Source: Ewingella americana (GTDB lineage Bacteria; Pseudomonadota; Gammaproteobacteria; Enterobacterales; Enterobacteriaceae). Taken from it: a DNA stretch of 64,000 nucleotides. The stretch is taken from NCBI RefSeq assembly GCF_006438725.1, contig NZ_RCZD01000001.1, forward strand, positions 558,001 to 622,000. The letters run 5' to 3'. The notes under the pieces were generated by a model that was given only the letters and a program-made list of their open reading frames with translations, was not told the origin of the DNA and searched no databases. A program made the position numbers and the translations under genes. Position 1 is the stretch's first letter. The number at the start of each line of letters is the position of its first letter. Positions 10,454 through 23,620 of the stretch are shown here, one piece after another.

Positions 10454-13400
10454 TTATTCGTGCGATGGCGGTGCCAGCACCTCGCGGTTACCGTTATGGC
10501 CCGGAGCACTGACAATGCCCTGCGCTTCCATTTGCTCAACGATACGCGCCGCACGGTTGTAGCCGATACGGAACTGACGCTGTACACCGGATATAGAAGC
10601 ACGGCGTTTATCCACCACGAAAGCCACTGCCTGATCAAACAGGGCATCCAGCTCTTCATCACTATCAAGACCCAGACCACCGCCCTCACCGTCTTCACCA
10701 CCGGAGATGATGCTTTCGATATATTTTGGACGACCGCGGGCTTTCCAGTCTTGAACGACTGCATGCACTTCCTGGTCGCGAACAAAGGCACCGTGAACAC
10801 GCACAGGGATCGAGGAGTTAGGCGCCATATACAACATGTCACCCATACCCAGTAAAGATTCGGCACCGCCCTGATCGAGGATAGTGCGTGAGTCAATTTT
10901 ACTCGAAACTGTAAACGCAATACGGGTGGGGATATTGGCTTTGATAAGGCCAGTGATAACATCCACTGACGGACGCTGGGTTGCCAGAACCAGATGAATA
11001 CCCGCCGCACGCGCTTTCTGTGCCAGACGTGCAATCAATTCTTCAACTTTTTTGCCCACCGTCATCATCAGATCAGCAAATTCGTCCACCATAACCACAA
11101 TGAAAGGCTCTTTCTCAAGATGCGGAGGTTCAGCCGCCATGCCATCACCTGGCTTCCAGAATGGATCAGGAATTGGGCGGCCCATGGCTTCGGCTTCTTT
11201 TACTCGATCGTTATAGCCCGCTAAATTACGCACTCCAAGTGCAGACATGAGCTTATAACGACGCTCCATTTCGCCCACACACCAGCGTAATGCATTAGCG
11301 GCATCTTTCATGTCTGTTACAACAGGAGTCAAAAGGTGTGGAATGCCTTCATAGACCGATAACTCGAGCATTTTCGGGTCGATCATAATGAATTTCACGT
11401 CTTTCTCTGACGCTTTATAAAGAATACTCAGAATCATGGCGTTAACACCCACCGACTTACCGGAACCTGTAGTACCAGCAACCAATAAGTGTGGCATTTT
11501 AGCCAGATCAGCTATTACCGGTTCACCGGAAATATCTTTACCCAACACGATCGTCAGCGGTGAAGGACTGTCTTGGAATTTCGCACAGTCCAGCACTTCG
11601 CGTAGATAAACGGTCTGACGCTTTTTGTTAGGTAATTCTAATCCGACATAAGGTTTGCCCGGAATAACCTCAACCACACGAACAGCCACCGCAGACAGGG
11701 AGCGCGCAAGGTCACGCGACAAATTTGAAATACGTGCAGCTTTAACACCTGGAGCCAAATTCAGCTCGAAACGCGTGATCACTGGCCCAGGTAATTTGCC
11801 GACAACATCCGCCTTTATGCGGTAATCATTTAAACGCGCTTCTATTAGGTTACCCATTTGTTCTAATGCAAAGTCATCTACAGGCTCAGCTTCAACCGGA
11901 GGAGAAGTCAACAGGTCCAATGATGGGAATGGCGTGGTCGGCCTGACCAACGGTTGCTCATTGCGCATAAGGAATGGGTGGATCAGACTGTCCATGTTTG
12001 GCTGATGCGTCGCCTGTGACTGCTGCGGCGCTTCATACTGCTCGATAGCTTCCACCGGCGCATGGGATGGGCGATGGACTGACTGGCCGAAAGTTGGCAC
12101 ATCAGGTTCTTCGCTTTTCTGTGGGGACAGCGTAAACAGCGGTTCCGAAGGCGTGTCATCGACCAAATCCGCCATTGGCGAGAAGGTGAAGGCATCATGC
12201 GTGCTGATATTGATTGCCGCCGCCGCCAGAACCTCAGAAGCTGACTCCGTTGGCGCAGAGGAGAAAGCACGCTCCTGATAGGGCACGGAATCCATTGGCT
12301 CCTGCGCTTCCTGTTGGTAACGATTCTGCTCACGCGTAGCAAACGCTTGACGCAATGCGGCCTCCTCTAGCGCCGCCTCCTCGTCCTGCTCGGTAGCTTG
12401 GTGTTCTTCACCGTAACGCTGGCTTTGCTGATGGGCAAACTGCTGACGCAGCGCCGCTTCCTGTAAAGCCTGGTCATCGTCGCCCTGAATGCTATCGGTA
12501 TCATCAATCGCAGGACCAGCGACATGTTGCTGTGCGGCAACCTGCTCTTGCTCCTGTTGTTCTGCCATTCGTTGGGAAGGCAACTTGATACCGTAAGACG
12601 CCAGCTCGCGACGCGTAGGGATACGAACCGGATTTGGACGCGGTAATTCTGGACCGACACCTTTTTTAATTTGCGAATTGCCATCACTGACAGCACTGAA
12701 CGCAGGCATAAAGGTATTGGTTGACGATATAGCCGACTGCCCGGCCTGTGCCAGGCCCGTCGCCAGTGCCGCCGTTGCTGCAACACTATTCACATCGGAG
12801 CTGTCGCGCTGTGCGGTACTAAAATCAAAAGGCGAGTGCTCAGCGTCAGGATCGGCATGTGCACTCCAGTTACCCAGACGCGGCTCATCCTGACGGTGAG
12901 GCGAATGCGGCACAGGCTGTTGCGGCGCAGGCGTTTCCTGGGGGATCTCAAAACTGTATAACGGTGGAGGTGGCGAAATAACCGCTTCCGGCGCAGGAAT
13001 ATGCGCAGGCGGAGTGAGTTCTGCCGGAGTTGGTTCAGCGGGAGAGGCTATCGTTTGTGGCTGCGGGCTCTCATGAACAGGCTCGTGCACTGACGGCGCA
13101 GAGAACAATACATCATCCTCTTCCTCAGCAGCCGAAGCGGGAGCAGATGAAGCTGCAACGGCCGCCGTGGTAACTGCCGCAGCACGTGCTGCATCAGAAG
13201 GCACATAATCGCTATCAAGAAGAGGATCGTCATGCGCATCCTGGGCTTGCTGATCATGGTGATCGTCATATTCTTCATCGTCATCACGGCGCGAACGGTT
13301 AGTCATAAAGGTGGTTACACCTAAAACCACACCGCCAATTTTCTCTGCAATCGTCAGCCATGACCACCCTGTAAACAGCGTTAAACCCGCTGCCCAGACG

Positions 13401-13906
13401 CATAGAAGCAACAGGGTTGCGCCAACATTGTTCAACCACGGGGTCATTGCTGTTCCCAGCAAACTGCCGATCACCCCGCCGGAAGCGAAGTAATAGAGGT
13501 CGTCGATGTTAAACGCGGCTAACCCACAAGATGTAAGAATTAACGCCAGCGTCCCGATGAGGCGCAGCGATAAGGAAAAATAATCGACATGATCCTGATT
13601 ATCACGCTGGCGAAACGCCGCCCAACACAGGCTAAGCATGATAGGGGGAATTGCGTAAGCCAATACGCCAAAAACGAAGAATAATGTATCGGCCATCCAG
13701 GCCCCGACACCCCCACCCCAATTATGGATAGGTCCATGCCAAGCAGTCTGCGACCAGCTCGGATCTGATGGGTTAAAACTCACCAATGCCGCAATAAGGT
13801 AAACGGCGAAAACGGCTACCACAACCAGCACAGCCTCCAATACACGGCGGCTACTGCTCAGTTTCTTCAAGGTAACGTCTTTATCTTCTGTATATTCCTG
13901 GCTCAA
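10454..13906 (-). CDS. ftsK: DNA translocase FtsK
   Basis: A 1150-residue cell-division DNA pump that coordinates septation with chromosome-dimer resolution through XerCD. There are four N-terminal membrane segments (about residues 25-185). A long Pro/Gln/Ala-rich linker (about 200-690) contains two neighbouring copies of an ALxEAALRQxFA unit near 478 and 507. The RecA-like motor has Walker A GTTGSGKS near 812 and Walker [11 protein letters not shown]. The C-terminal gamma winged-helix domain (from about 1080, [14 protein letters not shown]) reads KOPS. The start is the TTG at 13906 ([12 protein letters not shown]), preceded by GGAGAG; upstream in-frame residues look like leader sequence. It follows lrp as in E. 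coli. Confidence 0.97.
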   Translation of the reverse strand: MSQEYTEDKDVTLKKLSSSRRVLEAVLVVVAVFAVYLIAALVSFNPSDPSWSQTAWHGPIHNWGGGVGAWMADTLFFVFGVLAYAIPPIMLSLCWAAFRQRDNQDHVDYFSLSLRLIGTLALILTSCGLAAFNIDDLYYFASGGVIGSLLGTAMTPWLNNVGATLLLLCVWAAGLTLFTGWSWLTIAEKIGGVVLGVTTFMTNRSRRDDDEEYDDHHDQQAQDAHDDPLLDSDYVPSDAARAAAVTTAAVAASSAPASAAEEEDDVLFSAPSVHEPVHESPQPQTIASPAEPTPAELTPPAHIPAPEAVISPPPPLYSFEIPQETPAPQQPVPHSPHRQDEPRLGNWSAHADPDAEHSPFDFSTAQRDSSDVNSVAATAALATGLAQAGQSAISSTNTFMPAFSAVSDGNSQIKKGVGPELPRPNPVRIPTRRELASYGIKLPSQRMAEQQEQEQVAAQQHVAGPAIDDTDSIQGDDDQALQEAALRQQFAHQQSQRYGEEHQATEQDEEAALEEAALRQAFATREQNRYQQEAQEPMDSVPYQERAFSSAPTESASEVLAAAAINISTHDAFTFSPMADLVDDTPSEPLFTLSPQKSEEPDVPTFGQSVHRPSHAPVEAIEQYEAPQQSQATHQPNMDSLIHPFLMRNEQPLVRPTTPFPSLDLLTSPPVEAEPVDDFALEQMGNLIEARLNDYRIKADVVGKLPGPVITRFELNLAPGVKAARISNLSRDLARSLSAVAVRVVEVIPGKPYVGLELPNKKRQTVYLREVLDCAKFQDSPSPLTIVLGKDISGEPVIADLAKMPHLLVAGTTGSGKSVGVNAMILSILYKASEKDVKFIMIDPKMLELSVYEGIPHLLTPVVTDMKDAANALRWCVGEMERRYKLMSALGVRNLAGYNDRVKEAEAMGRPIPDPFWKPGDGMAAEPPHLEKEPFIVVMVDEFADLMMTVGKKVEELIARLAQKARAAGIHLVLATQRPSVDVITGLIKANIPTRIAFTVSSKIDSRTILDQGGAESLLGMGDMLYMAPNSSIPVRVHGAFVRDQEVHAVVQDWKARGRPKYIESIISGGEDGEGGGLGLDSDEELDALFDQAVAFVVDKRRASISGVQRQFRIGYNRAARIVEQMEAQGIVSAPGHNGNREVLAPPSHE

Positions 13907-14027
13907 GAAAGGCTCTCCAGGTTCCTGTGGGCTGAAAAAGCAACAGCGCCGAGAACGGGCCTCGGCGCCAGAGCTGTATAGATACACAGGAGTGTAGCTA
14001 ACTTTATAAGGTTTTGCACCTGAACCT

Positions 14028-14522
14028 TTACCGGGTCTTAATGACCAGTCGGTTAGTTTGTTTTACTTCTTCCATCACCACATAGGTGCGGGTGTCGTTG
14101 ACACCCGGCAGACGAAGTAACGTCTCTCCTAACAACTTACGGTAAGCGGACATATCAGGTACGCGGGTTTTCAACAAATAGTCGAAGTCCCCGGAAACCA
14201 AATGACACTCCTGAATATCTTCGAGTTTCTGTACTGCAGCATTAAATTGCTCAAACACATCCGGTGCACCACGGTTGAGTGTTATTTCAACAAACACCAG
14301 CAGTGAAGCATCCAGATAATGTGGATTGAGCAATGCGGTATAACCGTTGATGAAGCCCTGACGTTCTAAACGACGAACGCGCTCCAGACACGGCGTTGGA
14401 GATAATCCCACACGTTTGGAAAGCTCGACGTTTGAAATCCGGCCATCCTTTTGCAGTTCATTGAGGATGTTACGGTCAATACGATCGAGATCTTTTCCCG
14501 GACGTTTTTTATTGTCTACCAT
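14028..14522 (-). CDS. lrp: leucine-responsive regulatory protein
   Basis: A 164-residue global feast/famine regulator. The N-terminal helix-turn-helix (about residues 30-55, [25 protein letters not shown]) binds DNA and the C-terminal RAM/AsnC domain binds leucine and oligomerises. The sequence is nearly invariant across enterobacteria and ends RLVIKTR as expected. The start at 14522 ([16 protein letters not shown]) is the family start; a longer reading to 14561 has no support. It is divergent from trxB across a 736-base gap, and E. coli lrp also has an unusually long regulatory leader. Confidence 0.98.
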   Translation of the reverse strand: MVDNKKRPGKDLDRIDRNILNELQKDGRISNVELSKRVGLSPTPCLERVRRLERQGFINGYTALLNPHYLDASLLVFVEITLNRGAPDVFEQFNAAVQKLEDIQECHLVSGDFDYLLKTRVPDMSAYRKLLGETLLRLPGVNDTRTYVVMEEVKQTNRLVIKTR

Positions 14523-16227
<1,705 letters not shown>

Positions 16228-16264
16228 ACATTTCTGCGACAACAGTATGTTGTATGCCCTATAG

Positions 16265-16290
16265 GGCGGCTGAATGGCCGCCTTATTTTT
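16265..16290 (+). terminator. intrinsic terminator of trxB
   Basis: The stem GGCGGC / GCCGCC with loop TGAATG is followed by TTATTTTT. Confidence 0.85.
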
Positions 16291-16307
16291 TATAAAAATA
16301 GATAATG

Positions 16308-16400
16308 TTTTCAGTCTTACTTTGAACATGTAACATGAGCTGGCTTTCGACTTAGCTCGGAACGCAACGGTTGATAGCGCCGTCACTGCGGCGCTTTTTT
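16308..16400 (+). ncRNA. possible small RNA with own promoter and terminator
   Basis: Between the trxB terminator and cydD, TTTTCA (16308-16313) and TAACAT (16331-16336) are spaced 17 bases apart and could form a sigma-70 promoter starting near 16343. A strong intrinsic terminator follows: AGCGCCG / CGGCGCT stem, loop TCACTG, then six T (16376-16400). The predicted RNA would be about 58 bases with a small 5' hairpin (GAGCT / AGCTC). No family is recognised. The terminator itself is secure; the promoter is a guess, and the hairpin may simply be a second trxB terminator. Confidence 0.25.
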
Positions 16401-16524
16401 GGATCATGCGACCTGCTATCGGGCTTCTTCAGCGTCCTCCTGATTTCCCCGCCAAGCCGCATGTCACTCTATGCAGAAATATCCACACAGTGATTTCTGT
16501 ATTGCTGCGCAGACTGATTGCCTG

Positions 16525-18291
16525 ATGAATAAAACTCGACAACAAGAACTGATCCGTTGGTTAAAACAACAAAGCACTCGCGCTAAAGGCTGGGTACGCC
16601 TGTCGATGATGCTCGGTTTACTCTCCGGTTTATTGATCCTGGCTCAGGCCTGGTTGATGGCAGGATTACTGCACAGCCTGATCATTCAACACACGCCACG
16701 CGAGGCCCTACTGCAAAGTTTCCTGTTGCTGGCGTTGACGTTTATTGTACGTGCGGTGGTGACCTGGTTACGTGAGCAGGTAGGTTTTATCTGTGGAAAA
16801 GTGATCCGCCAGGAGATGCGAAAACAGGTACTCGACCGGCTGACGACGCTTGGCCCCGCTTGGATCCAGGGCAAACCGGCAGGAAGCTGGGCCACTATCA
16901 TTCTTGAACAGATCGAAGACATGCAGGACTATTACGCGCGCTATCTGCCGCAAGTCGCCCTGGCGGGGATCATCCCGCTGCTGATTCTGGTCAGTATCTT
17001 TCCGGTCAACTGGGCAGCAGGCATGATCCTGTTGGTCACCGCGCCCCTGATCCCCCTATTTATGGCGCTGGTAGGTATGGGCGCTGCGGATGCCAACCGC
17101 CGTAACTTCACTGCCCTCGCCCGCCTGAGCGGTAACTTCCTCGACAGCCTGCGCGGCCTCGACACCCTACGCCTGTTCCACCGCGCACAGGCCGAAACAG
17201 ACCAGATCACCCGCTCGACCGAGAAATTCCGCGCCAGAACGATGGACGTGCTGCGTCTGGCATTCTTATCTTCCGCCGTGCTCGAATTCTTCGCTTCTCT
17301 TTCCATCGCCGTTGTTGCGGTCTATTTTGGCTTCTCATATCTGGGTGAACTGAATTTTGGCAGCTACGGCACACCGGTCACCTTGTTCGCCGGGTTCCTG
17401 GTGTTGATTCTGGCACCCGAGTTTTTCCAGCCACTGCGCGACCTTGGCGCGTTTTACCACGCTAAAGCCCAGGCCGTCGGTGCGGCAGAAAGCCTGCTGA
17501 CGTTTCTTACTGCAGAGGCCGAAAGTCAGGGGGAAGGGACGCATAGCTGGGAAAGTACACTGCCGGTATCGCTGGCGGCCAGTGAGTGGGTAGTCCGCTC
17601 ACCGGAGGGCAAAACGTTAGCTGGCCCGCTCAATTTTAATCTGTCAGCAGGAACGCGCGTGGCCATCGTTGGCCTGAGCGGAGCGGGGAAAAGCTCCCTG
17701 CTCAATGCACTGCTTGGCTTTTTGCCCTACCAGGGTTCGCTTCAGGCTAATGGCCTTGAATTGCGAGATATCCGCAGCAGCGAATGGCGCAAGCAGCTTA
17801 GCTGGGTGGGTCAGAACCCCCATCTTCCAGAGCAATCACTGCGCGCTAATATCCTGTTGAATCAGCCTGATGCCAGCGAAAACCAACTCCAGTCTGCAAT
17901 AGAACGTGCCTATGTCAGTGAGTTTTTAGCCTTGCTACCGCAAGGTCTGGATACCGAACTGGGCGACAGTGCCGCACGCCTGTCTGTTGGCCAGGCTCAG
18001 CGCGTTGCCGTGGCACGCGCACTGCTCTCGCCCTGCCAGCTATTGTTGCTGGACGAACCGACGGCCAGCCTCGATGCACACAGTGAAAAGCGCGTGATGC
18101 ATGCGCTGAGTGAGGCCTCTACGTCGCAAACTACCCTGCTAGTCACGCATCAGTTAGAAGATACCGAACATTACGATGTGATCTGGGTGATGGATAAAGG
18201 CCAACTCATCGAACAAGGCAGCTATCAGCAATTAGTGGCGCAAAACGGCGCATTCTCCCGTTTGCTGGCCCAGCGCAGTCAGGAGCTGTAA
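16525..18291 (+). CDS. cydD: glutathione/cysteine ABC exporter, CydD subunit
   Basis: A 588-residue half of the heterodimeric inner-membrane exporter CydDC, which moves glutathione and cysteine to the periplasm and is needed for cytochrome bd assembly. An N-terminal six-helix exporter domain (about residues 1-320) is followed by an ATPase domain: Walker A GLSGAGKSS, signature LSVGQAQR, Walker B LLLLDEPTASLD. I chose the ATG at 16525 (MNKTRQQELIRWLKQQS), which gives the E. coli length and N-terminus; the reading from 16471 adds 18 unsupported residues. It is followed two bases later by cydC. The degenerate signature (SVGQ rather than SGGQ) is typical of this subunit. Confidence 0.96.
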   Translation: MNKTRQQELIRWLKQQSTRAKGWVRLSMMLGLLSGLLILAQAWLMAGLLHSLIIQHTPREALLQSFLLLALTFIVRAVVTWLREQVGFICGKVIRQEMRKQVLDRLTTLGPAWIQGKPAGSWATIILEQIEDMQDYYARYLPQVALAGIIPLLILVSIFPVNWAAGMILLVTAPLIPLFMALVGMGAADANRRNFTALARLSGNFLDSLRGLDTLRLFHRAQAETDQITRSTEKFRARTMDVLRLAFLSSAVLEFFASLSIAVVAVYFGFSYLGELNFGSYGTPVTLFAGFLVLILAPEFFQPLRDLGAFYHAKAQAVGAAESLLTFLTAEAESQGEGTHSWESTLPVSLAASEWVVRSPEGKTLAGPLNFNLSAGTRVAIVGLSGAGKSSLLNALLGFLPYQGSLQANGLELRDIRSSEWRKQLSWVGQNPHLPEQSLRANILLNQPDASENQLQSAIERAYVSEFLALLPQGLDTELGDSAARLSVGQAQRVAVARALLSPCQLLLLDEPTASLDAHSEKRVMHALSEASTSQTTLLVTHQLEDTEHYDVIWVMDKGQLIEQGSYQQLVAQNGAFSRLLAQRSQEL

Positions 18292-18293
18292 CC

Positions 18294-20015
18294 ATGAAAA
18301 TTCTACTGCCTTACCTCGCGCTGTACCGCCGCCACTGGCTGCGGCTGTCATTGGGGATTATTCTGGCGATTGTCACCCTGCTTGCAAGCATCGGATTGCT
18401 GACGCTTTCCGGTTGGTTCCTGGCCGCTTCGGCGGTGGCAGGTTTAGCCGGGTTGTACACCTTCAACTATATGTTACCTGCCGCAGGCGTGCGCGGTGCG
18501 GCCATTCTCCGCACTGCCGGGCGTTATGCTGAACGGCTGGTTAGTCATGACGCAACCTTCCGCGTACTGGCGCATTTGCGCGTATTCACTTTCACCAAAA
18601 TCATGCCGCTGTCACCCGGTGGCATCGCCCGTTTTCGTCAGGCCGATTTACTCAACCGCCTGGTGGCGGATGTCGATACGCTTGACCACCTCTATCTGCG
18701 CGTTATCTCTCCGCTAGTCAGCGCACTGGTCATTATTCTGGTCGTCACTTGCGGACTGAGTTTTTTAGATCTCAATCTGGCGCTGACACTGGGCGCCATT
18801 ATGATGGCGCTGATGCTGTTGTTGCCGGTGATTTTCTACCGCGCCGGGCAGCCGATTGGCAGTGAACTGACCAGCCTGCGCGGCGCTTACCGCACGCAAT
18901 TGAATGCCTGGTTACAAGGCCAGTCTGAACTGGTGATATTTGGCGCTGAAGCACGTTTTCGCCAAACGCTGGATGTTATAGAACGCAGTTGGATGTCTCG
19001 CCAGCAACAGCAGGCCAAACTTGCAGGCTTGTCACTGGCAATGATCATTGCATGCGCGGGGCTGACCGTGACACTGATGTTGTGGCTGGCTGCGGGCGGA
19101 TTTAGCACTCTCGCCCAGCCCGGTGCACTGATCGCCCTGTTCGTCTTCACACCGCTGGCTGCCTTTGAGTCACTTGGCCCGGTCGCGGCCGCGTTTCAGC
19201 ATCTGGGACAGGTCATGGCTAGCGCCAACCGTGTCAGTCAGGTGATCGAACAGCAACCGCTGGTCACCTTCCCGAAGCAGGGTGCTTCAGCACAACAGCA
19301 GGCCGCCCTGCACATTGAAGACCTGAATTTCACCTATCCAGGACAGCCGTTGCCGGTACTTAAAAATATTGTGTTGAATATCCATGCGGGTGAGCACGTG
19401 GCTTTGCTCGGCCAGACCGGCTGCGGTAAATCCACACTGCTGCAACTGATTACCCGGGCGTGGGATGCCGACAGCGGCAATTTAAAACTCAACGGCGCAC
19501 CGCTGGCCAACTATGCTGAATCAACCCTGCGCCAGATGATGACCGTGGTCAGCCAACGGGTACATATTTTCAATAATACGCTGCGTGAAAACCTGCTCAT
19601 GGCCTCGCCTCACAGCAGTGATGCAGAGCTCGCGAGCTCGCTGGAAGCGGTTGATTTACATGCCCTGCTCGAAGGCGAAGGGCTAAACGCCTGGCTGGGA
19701 GAAGGCGGCAGGCAGCTTTCTGGCGGCGAACAGCGCCGACTCGGGCTCGCGCGCGGTTTATTGCACAACGCGCCGCTGTGGCTGCTGGATGAACCGACAG
19801 AGGGGCTGGATGCCGAAACCGAGCGTCATATTCTGGCGTTACTGCGCAAGCACTGCCATAACCGGACATTGATACTGGTGACTCACCGTCTGTACGGCCT
19901 TGAAAATATGCACAAGATTTGCGTAATGGAAGAGGGTCACATTGTTGAGCAAGGCGATCACCAGACCCTGATGACCCTGGCTGGCCGCTATGCCCGTTTT
20001 CGCGCACGTGGTTAA
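18294..20015 (+). CDS. cydC: glutathione/cysteine ABC exporter, CydC subunit
   Basis: A 573-residue partner of CydD, the same length as in E. coli. The exporter-type membrane domain (about residues 1-310) is followed by an ATPase with Walker A GQTGCGKST, signature LSGGEQRR, Walker B LWLLDEPTEGLD and switch histidine in LVTHRLYG. It begins 2 bases after cydD, so the two halves are translationally coupled. aat starts 31 bases downstream in the same direction and may be read from the same transcript. Confidence 0.97.
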   Translation: MKILLPYLALYRRHWLRLSLGIILAIVTLLASIGLLTLSGWFLAASAVAGLAGLYTFNYMLPAAGVRGAAILRTAGRYAERLVSHDATFRVLAHLRVFTFTKIMPLSPGGIARFRQADLLNRLVADVDTLDHLYLRVISPLVSALVIILVVTCGLSFLDLNLALTLGAIMMALMLLLPVIFYRAGQPIGSELTSLRGAYRTQLNAWLQGQSELVIFGAEARFRQTLDVIERSWMSRQQQQAKLAGLSLAMIIACAGLTVTLMLWLAAGGFSTLAQPGALIALFVFTPLAAFESLGPVAAAFQHLGQVMASANRVSQVIEQQPLVTFPKQGASAQQQAALHIEDLNFTYPGQPLPVLKNIVLNIHAGEHVALLGQTGCGKSTLLQLITRAWDADSGNLKLNGAPLANYAESTLRQMMTVVSQRVHIFNNTLRENLLMASPHSSDAELASSLEAVDLHALLEGEGLNAWLGEGGRQLSGGEQRRLGLARGLLHNAPLWLLDEPTEGLDAETERHILALLRKHCHNRTLILVTHRLYGLENMHKICVMEEGHIVEQGDHQTLMTLAGRYARFRARG

Positions 20016-20046
20016 TCAAATCTCTTAATGATGAGTAAGGTCTCCG

Positions 20047-20781
20047 ATGCAGCTAGTTAAACTTGAGGCGAATTCATTCAATTTCCCTGACCCTGAAACG
20101 GCCTTGCAGGAGCCTAATGGGCTACTGGCGCTGGGTGGGGATTTAACGCTGCCGCGCCTGCTTTCTGCTTATCATCAGGGTGTTTTTCCGTGGTTCGACC
20201 CCGGCGAGATGATCCTGTGGTGGTCGCCAGACCCCCGTGCCGTGTTATTCCCGTCCGAACGGCACGTTAGCCGCAGCCTGCGACGTTTCATGCGTCAGGA
20301 GCCTTACCGGTTCACTCTGAACCGCGCGTTCAGTGACGTGGTCAATGCCTGCGCCCAGCAGCGTGAAGAAGGTACCTGGATTGGCCCGCTGGTAAAACGT
20401 GGCTATCAGGAACTGCATGATGCGGGACACGCACATTCGGTGGAAGTGTGGTCCGGGGATGCGCTGGTCGGCGGGATGTACGGAGTAAACGTTGGCGGCC
20501 TGTTCTGCGGTGAGTCGATGTTCACCCGTCAGATAAACGCCTCAAAATGCGCAGTGATGATCTTTTGCCAACATTTTACCCGCTATGGCGGAGAACTGAT
20601 TGACTGTCAGGTGCTCAACCCTCACACTGCGTCGCTGGGTGCGAGAGAGATCCCCCGCCGCCAATTTTTGCAGCTGCTTTCCCGGCTTTCACAGCATCAA
20701 TTACCGCCGGAATGCTGGCTGCCCCAAGACTTATCCCCACGTTATGAAGACCTGCCGATAGTCCCGAAGGATAGGGAATAG
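20047..20781 (+). CDS. aat: leucyl/phenylalanyl-tRNA-protein transferase
   Basis: A 244-residue cytoplasmic enzyme that adds Leu or Phe from aminoacyl-tRNA to proteins with N-terminal Arg or Lys, creating primary N-degrons for ClpS-ClpAP. The family blocks are intact: [61 protein letters not shown] and [16 protein letters not shown]. It follows cydC by 31 bases and precedes infA, as in E. coli. The receiver proteins ClpA and ClpS are encoded just beyond infA. Confidence 0.97.
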   Translation: MQLVKLEANSFNFPDPETALQEPNGLLALGGDLTLPRLLSAYHQGVFPWFDPGEMILWWSPDPRAVLFPSERHVSRSLRRFMRQEPYRFTLNRAFSDVVNACAQQREEGTWIGPLVKRGYQELHDAGHAHSVEVWSGDALVGGMYGVNVGGLFCGESMFTRQINASKCAVMIFCQHFTRYGGELIDCQVLNPHTASLGAREIPRRQFLQLLSRLSQHQLPPECWLPQDLSPRYEDLPIVPKDRE

Positions 20782-20803
20782 ATGCGATCGTGGTCCATAT
20801 ATC

Positions 20804-20832
20804 TTTACATAATGTGGGTTTTTCGGCATTAT
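20804..20832 (+). promoter_or_regulatory. candidate infA promoter
   Basis: TTTACA (20804-20809) and CATTAT (20827-20832) are spaced 17 bases apart, about 40 bases before the infA start. Five of six and four of six bases match the sigma-70 consensus. Confidence 0.5.
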
Positions 20833-20856
20833 CTTGCCGGTTAAAAACTATGGTAG

Positions 20857-21093
<237 letters not shown>

Positions 21094-21134
21094 TAAGCGG
21101 TTTACTCATCGCTGATTTTTCTGGCGATACCTGA

Positions 21135-21184
21135 GGATACCCTTTTCGCCCTTCCTGCTATTGCAAGGGCGTTTTGTGGTATCC
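21135..21184 (+). terminator. terminator hairpin after infA
   Basis: The inner stem CGCCCTT / AAGGGCG (21147-21171) is followed by TTTT. An outer pairing GGATACC / GGTATCC (21135-21141 with 21178-21184) encloses it, making a two-tier hairpin. Confidence 0.65.
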
Positions 21185-21259
21185 GCAATTCGGCTTTTAT
21201 TCAGCGAGTCCCTGCTTTAGATTCTCTGTAAATTCCCGGTTTTATCTAACAGCAGGCAT

Positions 21260-21290
21260 AAAAAAAGGCGATGAATTCATCGCCTTTTTC
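21260..21290. terminator. bidirectional terminator between infA and clpA
   Basis: A perfect 18-base palindrome (GGCGATGAATTCATCGCC, 21267-21284) is flanked by an A-run on the left and a T-run on the right. It ends clpA on the minus strand and backs up the infA terminator on the plus strand. Confidence 0.9.
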
Positions 21291-21313
21291 ACTTTTACGC
21301 TCTCTGCTGCCGC

Positions 21314-23593
21314 TTAATGCACGGCACCTTCGGCTTTTTTCTTCTGCGCACTCATAAAATGGTACGTCAGTTTGTCAGTACTCTTATCGAGCGCAACGGA
21401 AACTGAACCGCCGTCAACCAGCGAACCAAACAGCAATTCGTTAGCCAATGGTTTCTTCAGGTTCTCCTGCACGGCACGCGTCATTGGACGTGCGCCCATG
21501 GCCTTGTCGTAACCTTTAACGGTTAACCAGTTGCGGGCTTCGTCACTGACTTCCAGCGAAACGCCCTTCGCATCCAGCTGCGCCTGCAGTTCCACAATGA
21601 ACTTGTCAACCACCTGCTGAATCACTTCAGTGGACAGATGGTTGAACCAGATCACGTTATCCAGGCGGTTACGGAACTCTGGCGTAAAGACTTTCTTGAT
21701 CTCATCCATCGCATCCGGGCTGTTATCCTGATGCACCAGACCAATCGACTTACGTTCAGTTTCACGCACGCCGGCGTTGGTGGTCATCACCAGAATGACG
21801 TTGCGGAAGTCCGCTTTGCGGCCGTTGTTATCGGTCAGCGTACCGTTGTCCATCACCTGCAACAGCAGGTTGAAGACGTCCGGGTGCGCTTTCTCGATTT
21901 CATCGAGCAGTACAACAGAGTGCGGATGCTTCAGCACAGCGTCAGTCAGCAAACCACCCTGATCAAAGCCGACATAGCCTGGAGGTGCACCAATCAAACG
22001 GCTGACGGTGTGACGCTCCATATATTCGGACATATCAAAACGCAGCAGTTCGATATCCAGCGCTTTTGCCAGTTGCACCGTGACTTCAGTTTTACCCACA
22101 CCGGTAGGACCGGCGAACAGGAAGGAACCAACAGGCTTGTGATCCTGCCCCAAACCGGCGCGGCTCATTTTGATCGCCTCGGTCAGCGCTTCAATCGCCG
22201 GATCCTGCCCGAACACCAGCATTCTCAGGCGATCGCTAAGGTTCTTCAGCACATCACGGTCGGTAGAAGAGACGGTTTTTTCCGGAATACGCGCAATACG
22301 CGCAACCACGCTCTCAATGTCGCTGACGTTAACGGTTTTCTTGCGTTTGCTGACCGGCATCAACCGGCTGCGGGCACCCGCTTCATCAATAACATCGATA
22401 GCTTTATCCGGCAGATGGCGGTCATTGATGTATTTGACCGACAGCTCAACCGCCGCACGCACTGCTTTCGCGGTATAACGTACATCATGGTGCGCTTCGT
22501 ATTTGGTTTTCAGACCGTTGATGATCTGCACGGTTTCTTCGACTGAAGGCTCAGTGATGTCAATCTTCTGGAAGCGACGTGCCAAAGCACGATCTTTTTC
22601 GAAGATGTTGCTGAATTCCTGATAGGTCGTCGAACCGATAACACGGATTTTACCGCTCGATAACAATGGTTTAATCAGGTTTGCTGCATCCACTTGCCCG
22701 CCAGACGCCGCACCCGCACCGATGATGGTATGGATCTCATCGATAAACAGAATGCTGTTCTTGTCTTGCTCAAGTTGTTTAAGCAGCGATTTGAAACGTT
22801 TTTCGAAATCGCCACGGTATTTGGTGCCAGCCAGCAGTGAACCGATATCCAGAGAATAGAGGGTGCAGTCGGCAATCACTTCCGGCACATCGCCCTGCTC
22901 GATTCTCCATGCCAGACCTTCGGCAATGGCGGTTTTACCCACACCGGACTCGCCCACCAACAATGGGTTGTTTTTACGACGACGACAAAGCACCTGAATC
23001 GCACGCTCAAGCTCTTTGTCACGGCCAATCAACGGGTCGATCCCTCCCACACGCGCCAACTGGTTAAGATTTGTGGTGAAGTTCTCCATACGATCTTCCC
23101 CCGCCGACTGCTCTTCGTTAACTGGGTTTTCTGCATTGTTTGGCGTCTGGCCCGGTTCGTCTTTACGCGTACCGTGAGAGATGAAGTTGACCACATCAAG
23201 GCGGCTGACGTCATGTTTGCGCAGCAGATACGCGGCCTGGGATTCCTGCTCGCTGAAGATGGCGACCAGAACGTTTGCGCCAGACACTTCACTACGGCCG
23301 GAAGATTGAACGTGGAATACCGCACGCTGCAACACGCGCTGGAAACTCAGCGTAGGCTGGGTGTCACGTTCTTCTTCACTGGCAGGTAAGGTGGGCGTGG
23401 TTTGTTCGATGAACGCTTCCAGCTCCTGGCGTAACGCCACCAGGTCAACGGTACAAGCTTCAAGCGCTTCACGGGCTGCAGGGTTGCTGAGCAACGCCAG
23501 CAGCAGGTGCTCCACGGTCATAAACTCATGCCGGTGCTCACGGGCTCTTGCGAAAGCCATGTTGAGACTGAGTTCAAGTTCTTGATTGAGCAT
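21314..23593 (-). CDS. clpA: ATP-dependent Clp protease ATP-binding subunit ClpA
   Basis: A 759-residue AAA+ unfoldase that feeds substrates into ClpP and, with ClpS, degrades N-degron proteins. The N-domain (about residues 1-143) binds ClpS. The two ATPase modules carry GESGVGKT (first) and GPTGVGKT (second), with the ClpP-docking IGL loop near RKSIGLVHQ. The start at 23593 ([14 protein letters not shown]) has GGGAGG five bases upstream; a start two codons earlier would overlap that site. clpS precedes it by 27 bases on the same strand, forming the usual clpS-clpA operon. Confidence 0.98.
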   Translation of the reverse strand: MLNQELELSLNMAFARAREHRHEFMTVEHLLLALLSNPAAREALEACTVDLVALRQELEAFIEQTTPTLPASEEERDTQPTLSFQRVLQRAVFHVQSSGRSEVSGANVLVAIFSEQESQAAYLLRKHDVSRLDVVNFISHGTRKDEPGQTPNNAENPVNEEQSAGEDRMENFTTNLNQLARVGGIDPLIGRDKELERAIQVLCRRRKNNPLLVGESGVGKTAIAEGLAWRIEQGDVPEVIADCTLYSLDIGSLLAGTKYRGDFEKRFKSLLKQLEQDKNSILFIDEIHTIIGAGAASGGQVDAANLIKPLLSSGKIRVIGSTTYQEFSNIFEKDRALARRFQKIDITEPSVEETVQIINGLKTKYEAHHDVRYTAKAVRAAVELSVKYINDRHLPDKAIDVIDEAGARSRLMPVSKRKKTVNVSDIESVVARIARIPEKTVSSTDRDVLKNLSDRLRMLVFGQDPAIEALTEAIKMSRAGLGQDHKPVGSFLFAGPTGVGKTEVTVQLAKALDIELLRFDMSEYMERHTVSRLIGAPPGYVGFDQGGLLTDAVLKHPHSVVLLDEIEKAHPDVFNLLLQVMDNGTLTDNNGRKADFRNVILVMTTNAGVRETERKSIGLVHQDNSPDAMDEIKKVFTPEFRNRLDNVIWFNHLSTEVIQQVVDKFIVELQAQLDAKGVSLEVSDEARNWLTVKGYDKAMGARPMTRAVQENLKKPLANELLFGSLVDGGSVSVALDKSTDKLTYHFMSAQKKKAEGAVH

Positions 23594-23620
23594 AGGCACC
23601 TCCCAAATAGATTGCCTTAA

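Noticed and set aside
21094-21313. Possible tRNA between infA and clpA by analogy with E. coli serW
   Set aside because: No T-arm consensus, no anticodon arm and no acceptor stem; only terminator hairpins are present.
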